The position numbers were made by a program, and so were the translations under genes. 24,792 nt of DNA, taken from assembly GCA_964490325.1 (NCBI GenBank), contig CAZBBX010000030.1, forward strand, positions 1-24,792, in the 5' to 3' direction. Below are positions 21,719 to 24,792 of the stretch, piece after piece. This stretch comes from DAOPJM01 sp964490325 (GTDB taxonomy: Bacteria; Bacillota; Clostridia; Christensenellales; CAG-138). Positions within the stretch are counted from its first letter, which is position 1. Every line of letters begins with the position of its first letter. The notes below the pieces were generated by a model, which was given only the letters and a program-made list of their open reading frames with translations, was not told the origin of the DNA and did no database searches.

Positions 21719-24625
21719 ATGAAGAAGACCGTCAAACTGATCGCGTTGATTCTTTCGCTGGCAATGGTGTTCGCAGTTGCGTCAACCTCTTTGGCAGCCG
21801 TCAACACGACCTCCTACGAGAGCAGAGTTTTCAACCAGCTCGACAGCATCTGGGCCATCCTAGATATCGTCGAAGCGCGGGCTTTCGCGGCAGGCGCCAA
21901 CAGAGAACAGGTGATCGATGCAGTACTGGCCGAGGCGAAAGCCTGCAAGTACGTCGACCAAAATTCGTTTGAGATGGACGACGAGGGCTTCACCTTCAAA
22001 TCCGTTTACGGCTCGGCCTGTGCGTACAACTATCGCCTCCGTGCCGCCAACTATGTGAGCGATGAATCGGCATCCATCAACCGCACGGTCATCACCAGCG
22101 GCAGCAGGGCCAACACGGCGTCCAACACCAATGTTCTATTGGTAGCGCCGTATTACGGCTATGACTCCAGCTTCACCGATCAGTACAAGACGGAAGCTTC
22201 CAGCATCGCTGCGAAGACCGGCGGCACCTACACCCTGCTGTCCGGCACGAACGCCACGGCGACCGCCATTGGCAACGCCTTCCCGAACAACGGCGTCATC
22301 ATCTTCGACAGCCACGGCTGCAGCTACAACAACACTTCCTATCTGTGCATCCGTTCCAGCACGGGTCTGTCAAGCTCCGATCTGGCCAGCCCCTACAATG
22401 CTTACTCGCTGGGTTCCAGCCAGTACGGCATCAACGGCGCCTTGATCGCAAGCAAGATGTCCTCCAATGCCCCCGGCTCCATCGTTTGGATGGCGATCTG
22501 CGAAGGCATGATGACCAACGGCCTTTGCGTGAGTCTTTTCAACAAGGGTTGCTCCGTCATCTACGGTTATTCTCAGTCCGTCTCCTTCACGGGCGACTAT
22601 AAGTACGAAGCCTCCTTCTGGACCTCCATGAAGAACGGCTCCACGGTCGCCAACGCCATCTCCACCATGAAGTCCTCCTTGGGCTACTGGGATCCGGCGT
22701 ACTCCTCCTCCAGCGGCGCGGCATGGCCTGTGGTGTACTCCGCAACGGATTCCTATCCGTCCAACCCCGACACCTATCAGACCGTAACGTCCACTTGGAC
22801 GCTCCCGACGGGTTCGAGCAGCGCGACCGCAACGCCGACCGCAGCTCCCACCGCGACCCCGACCGTAAAGCCCACCGCTACGGCTACCCCCGTTGTGACG
22901 GCTACACCGACCCCGGGCGTGACCGCGACTCCCGCCGCCGGCTACAGCTATAAGTTAGTCGACAGCGTCACCGCAGGCAAGGATTACCTGCTGGCCTATA
23001 CCAACGGCACCACCACCTATGTTGCGACGACGACTTACCAGAGCACGACCAACAGCCGTTATCCGTACATGGCGGCGGTCACCGTCACCGCAAGCGGCGA
23101 CTATGCAAATATCGCCCTAAACAGCACCACCTACGGCAGCGACATCTCTGCGTTCCACTTCACGGCGTCGCAGAATGGCAGCAGCTACCGCTTCAACAAC
23201 GCCACGAAGGGCTATCTGGCCTTCGATTCCAGCGGCTATCCGACCTATGCGTCGAGCGGCCTGATCGACTGGACCCTGACCGCCAGCGGCAGCAGCTTCT
23301 CGTTCAAGAACACGAGCTACACCTACGACAGCTACGTCTATCTGGGCTTCAGCACCAGCGGCTATCTGACCTACAGCTCCAGCGCGAAGTATTTCAAGCT
23401 GTATGAGAAGGTCGACAGCAGCGCCACCGCGACCCCCGTTGTGACGGCAACGCCGACCCCCGTTGTGACGGCAACACCCACCCCCGTTGTGACGGCAACG
23501 CCGACCCCCGTTGTGACGGCAACGCCGACCCCGGTTGTGACGGCAACGCCTACCCCCGTTGTGACCGCTACCCCCGTTGTGACGGCAGCGCCGACGAGCT
23601 CCTCCGAGTACGCCTATCAGAAGGTCAGCAGCGTGACCGCAGGCAAGCAGTACCTCATTGCTTACACCAGCGGCAGCACCACCTATGTGGCTACGACGAC
23701 CTATCAGAGCACGTCCAACAGCCGCTATCCGTACATGGCTGCGGTAACGCTTGACGAGAATGGCAACTATGCCAACATCACGCTCGGCACCACCACCTAC
23801 GGCAGCGACCTTGACGCGTTCCTGTTCACCGCCTCTCAGAACGGCAGCAGCTATCGCTTCAACAATGCCACCAAGGGCTATCTGGCCTTCAACTCCAGCG
23901 GCTATCCGACCTTTGCAGACAGCGGTCTGATCGACTGGACGCTTGTAAACAGCGGAACGACCTTCTCGTTCAAGAACACCAGCTATACCTACGACAGCTA
24001 CGTCTACCTTGGCTTCAGCACCAGCAAGTACCTGACCTACAGCTCCAGCGCAAAGTACTTCACGCTGTATGAGAAGCTGGATGGCGCGACCGTGACCACT
24101 GCGCCCACCGCAGCACCCACCGCAGCGCCCACCGCAGAGCCGACCGCAACGCCTGTCACCGGCAGCGACACCTACACCCTCATCACCTCCGTGAGCGACA
24201 TCACCAATGGCGACTACGTTCTTGTGGGCGTCAACGGCAGCTACACCCGTGCTTTGGGTTCTACGCTCTCCAGCGGCAGAATGAGCGCATCCACCGTGAC
24301 CATCTCCAACAGTGCGATCACCGATCCCGATGCGAGCATCGTTTGGACAATCACAAAGACCTCCGCGGGCTACTACACGCTGTACAACGCTTCGACGGGT
24401 AAGTACCTGTACATCTCGGGTTCGACCTCGTCCAGCTTCAAGACCAGCACCAGTGCGCCCAGCTACTACTACAGCATCACGGCGCAGTCCTCTCTGGGCA
24501 CGGGTGCAATGCGCTTCCAGACCACGCAGTCGGGTGCGCGCTGCATCTCCCTGTATCGCACGGACTTCCGTACCTACAGCAGCTCCTCTGCTGCGGCGCT
24601 GTATCTGTACAAGGCAGGCAACTAA
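21719..24625 (+). CDS. Secreted multidomain protein with a clan CD (caspase/gingipain-like) cysteine-peptidase-type domain
   Basis: A 968-residue exported protein. A signal peptide (about residues 1-27, cleavage near SLAA) precedes a helical pro-segment (to about 125). The peptidase-like domain spans about 135-360: VIIFDSHGC supplies His199 and IVWMAICEGM supplies Cys261, each after a hydrophobic strand, the His-Gly/Ala-Cys dyad pattern of clan CD. Thr/Pro-rich linkers then join two homologous domains (about 408-566 and 631-788) and a distinct C-terminal domain (about 818-968) with YTLYNASTGKYLYIS. No LPxTG, transmembrane anchor or SLH domain is seen, so it is probably released or held non-covalently. 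ATG 21719 follows AAGGAG (21702-21707) and gives a proper signal peptide; the upstream ATG at 21665 lies inside the leader hairpin. Catalysis is an inference from the dyad. Confidence 0.8.
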   Translation: MKKTVKLIALILSLAMVFAVASTSLAAVNTTSYESRVFNQLDSIWAILDIVEARAFAAGANREQVIDAVLAEAKACKYVDQNSFEMDDEGFTFKSVYGSACAYNYRLRAANYVSDESASINRTVITSGSRANTASNTNVLLVAPYYGYDSSFTDQYKTEASSIAAKTGGTYTLLSGTNATATAIGNAFPNNGVIIFDSHGCSYNNTSYLCIRSSTGLSSSDLASPYNAYSLGSSQYGINGALIASKMSSNAPGSIVWMAICEGMMTNGLCVSLFNKGCSVIYGYSQSVSFTGDYKYEASFWTSMKNGSTVANAISTMKSSLGYWDPAYSSSSGAAWPVVYSATDSYPSNPDTYQTVTSTWTLPTGSSSATATPTAAPTATPTVKPTATATPVVTATPTPGVTATPAAGYSYKLVDSVTAGKDYLLAYTNGTTTYVATTTYQSTTNSRYPYMAAVTVTASGDYANIALNSTTYGSDISAFHFTASQNGSSYRFNNATKGYLAFDSSGYPTYASSGLIDWTLTASGSSFSFKNTSYTYDSYVYLGFSTSGYLTYSSSAKYFKLYEKVDSSATATPVVTATPTPVVTATPTPVVTATPTPVVTATPTPVVTATPTPVVTATPVVTAAPTSSSEYAYQKVSSVTAGKQYLIAYTSGSTTYVATTTYQSTSNSRYPYMAAVTLDENGNYANITLGTTTYGSDLDAFLFTASQNGSSYRFNNATKGYLAFNSSGYPTFADSGLIDWTLVNSGTTFSFKNTSYTYDSYVYLGFSTSKYLTYSSSAKYFTLYEKLDGATVTTAPTAAPTAAPTAEPTATPVTGSDTYTLITSVSDITNGDYVLVGVNGSYTRALGSTLSSGRMSASTVTISNSAITDPDASIVWTITKTSAGYYTLYNASTGKYLYISGSTSSSFKTSTSAPSYYYSITAQSSLGTGAMRFQTTQSGARCISLYRTDFRTYSSSSAAALYLYKAGN
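22940..24082 (+). repeat. Intragenic domain duplication in the secreted protein
   Basis: Two domains of about 155 residues (coding 22940-23416 and 23609-24082) are near copies. Each begins with Y-x-Y-[KQ]-K/L-V-x-S-VTAGK-x-YL-[LI]-AYT and contains TTTYVATTTYQST, NSRYPYMAAVT and GSSYRFNNATKGYLAF. Each ends in YVYLGFSTS-x-YLTYSSSAKYF-x-LYEK. DNA identity is also high over long stretches, pointing to recent or homogenised duplication. The domain family is not recognised; an adhesion or carbohydrate-binding role is possible. Confidence 0.85.
23432..23593 (+). repeat. 24-bp in-frame minisatellite encoding TPVVTATP linkers
   Basis: Seven tandem units: five full 24-bp copies encoding TPVVTATP, one shortened 18-bp copy and one variant ending AAP. 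Units are almost identical in DNA, so copy number may vary between strains. The product is a stiff, Thr-rich linker between the duplicated domains, possibly glycosylated. Confidence 0.9.
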
Positions 24626-24638
24626 CAAACAACGAAGG

Positions 24639-24656
24639 AGCGGCTGCCGAGCCGCT
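24639..24656 (+). other. Perfect stem-loop after the secreted protein gene
   Basis: AGCGGCT (24639-24645) and AGCCGCT (24650-24656) pair exactly around GCCG, 13 nt after the stop codon. No U-run follows; it may help protect the transcript's 3' end or support the terminator just downstream. Confidence 0.55.
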
Positions 24657-24662
24657 TAAGCA

Positions 24663-24696
24663 GGGAGGAAGTCCAACAGGGCTTCCTCCTTTTTTG
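24663..24696 (+). terminator. Intrinsic terminator of the secreted protein gene
   Basis: GGAGGAAG (24664-24671) pairs exactly with CTTCCTCC (24682-24689), followed by a run of T (24690-24695). Strong, rightward. Confidence 0.9.
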
Positions 24697-24721
24697 CACC
24701 GTGTCAATAAATCATGGGTTC

Positions 24722-24745
24722 AAAAAAAGGCGGACAAGCCGCCTT
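24722..24745 (-). terminator. Leftward intrinsic terminator
   Basis: On the minus strand AAGGCGG, loop CTTGT and CCGCCTT form a perfect 7-bp stem followed by a U-run (24728-24722). It points left, so it should end a minus-strand gene located beyond position 24745. Confidence 0.8.
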
Positions 24746-24768
24746 AAGTGATCGAAGGTATCCGTGGT

Positions 24769-24792
24769 TCAGCGCTCTTTGACAAAACCTAA
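24769..24792 (-). CDS. Possible C-terminal end of a leftward gene (partial)
   Basis: On the minus strand the last bases read LGFVKER then TGA (24771-24769), 23 nt before the leftward terminator stem. The distance is typical for a stop codon and its terminator, but seven codons cannot identify a product, and another frame could be the real one. Confidence 0.3.
   Translation of the reverse strand, partial: LGFVKER

Noticed and set aside
23432..23593. Tandem repeats considered as a CRISPR array
   Set aside because: Units are contiguous 24-bp in-frame coding repeats with no unique spacers; they encode a protein linker.

Overview
The window looks like a chromosomal segment of an anaerobic, Clostridia-like Bacillota (Firmicutes). 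The evidence is AGGAGG-type ribosome binding sites, TTGACA/TATAAT promoters, U-rich intrinsic terminators, Cys lipoproteins, a YtvI-type membrane protein, an oligoendopeptidase F and Thr/Pro-rich 'TATPTP' linkers in a large secreted protein. Coding DNA is moderately GC-rich and intergenic DNA is clearly AT-rich. No rRNA, tRNA, CRISPR array, insertion sequence or phage gene was seen. Family assignments come from reading the sequences; no database search was run.

Left edge (1-1464): the last codons of a probable LytTR regulator, its DUF3021 membrane partner, a terminator, a separately promoted GNAT acetyltransferase, and a bidirectional terminator.

Main locus (1465-13860): a GntR/UTRA regulator sits between two divergent transcription units. 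The leftward unit has overlapping genes for a PfkB-family sugar/nucleoside kinase, a double-SIS-domain sugar isomerase-like protein and a BtpA/SgcQ-family TIM-barrel protein. The rightward unit encodes an NupQ-like ABC permease, two short-chain dehydrogenases, a BMP-family nucleoside-type binding lipoprotein, a double ABC ATPase, an NupP-like permease, pseudouridine-5'-phosphate glycosidase (PsuG, with its catalytic residues) and a second PfkB kinase, probably pseudouridine-kinase-like. The likely logic is ABC uptake of a C-nucleoside, phosphorylation, PsuG cleavage of the C-C glycosidic bond, and processing of the sugar part by the SDR, SIS and BtpA proteins. The extra enzymes suggest a substrate wider than, or different from, plain pseudouridine. 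This is the best candidate in the window for an undescribed system.

Middle (13861-21357): an AI-2E/YtvI-type membrane protein; an OmpR-family response regulator, its histidine kinase and a Cys-rich membrane-anchored protein of unknown function; then pepF, a TlpA/ResA-like thioredoxin lipoprotein and a UPF0316/DUF2179 membrane protein. Two dyads precede the response regulator gene. An 11-bp-phased direct repeat lies just upstream of the pepF promoter and may be the regulator's binding site.

Right edge (21358-24792): a long AT-rich leader with a perfect hairpin precedes a 968-residue secreted protein. That protein has a clan CD (caspase/gingipain-like) cysteine-peptidase-type N-terminal domain, a duplicated C-terminal domain, a third C-terminal domain and minisatellite-encoded TPVVTATP linkers. 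A rightward terminator follows, then a leftward terminator that implies a convergent gene entering from beyond the window.
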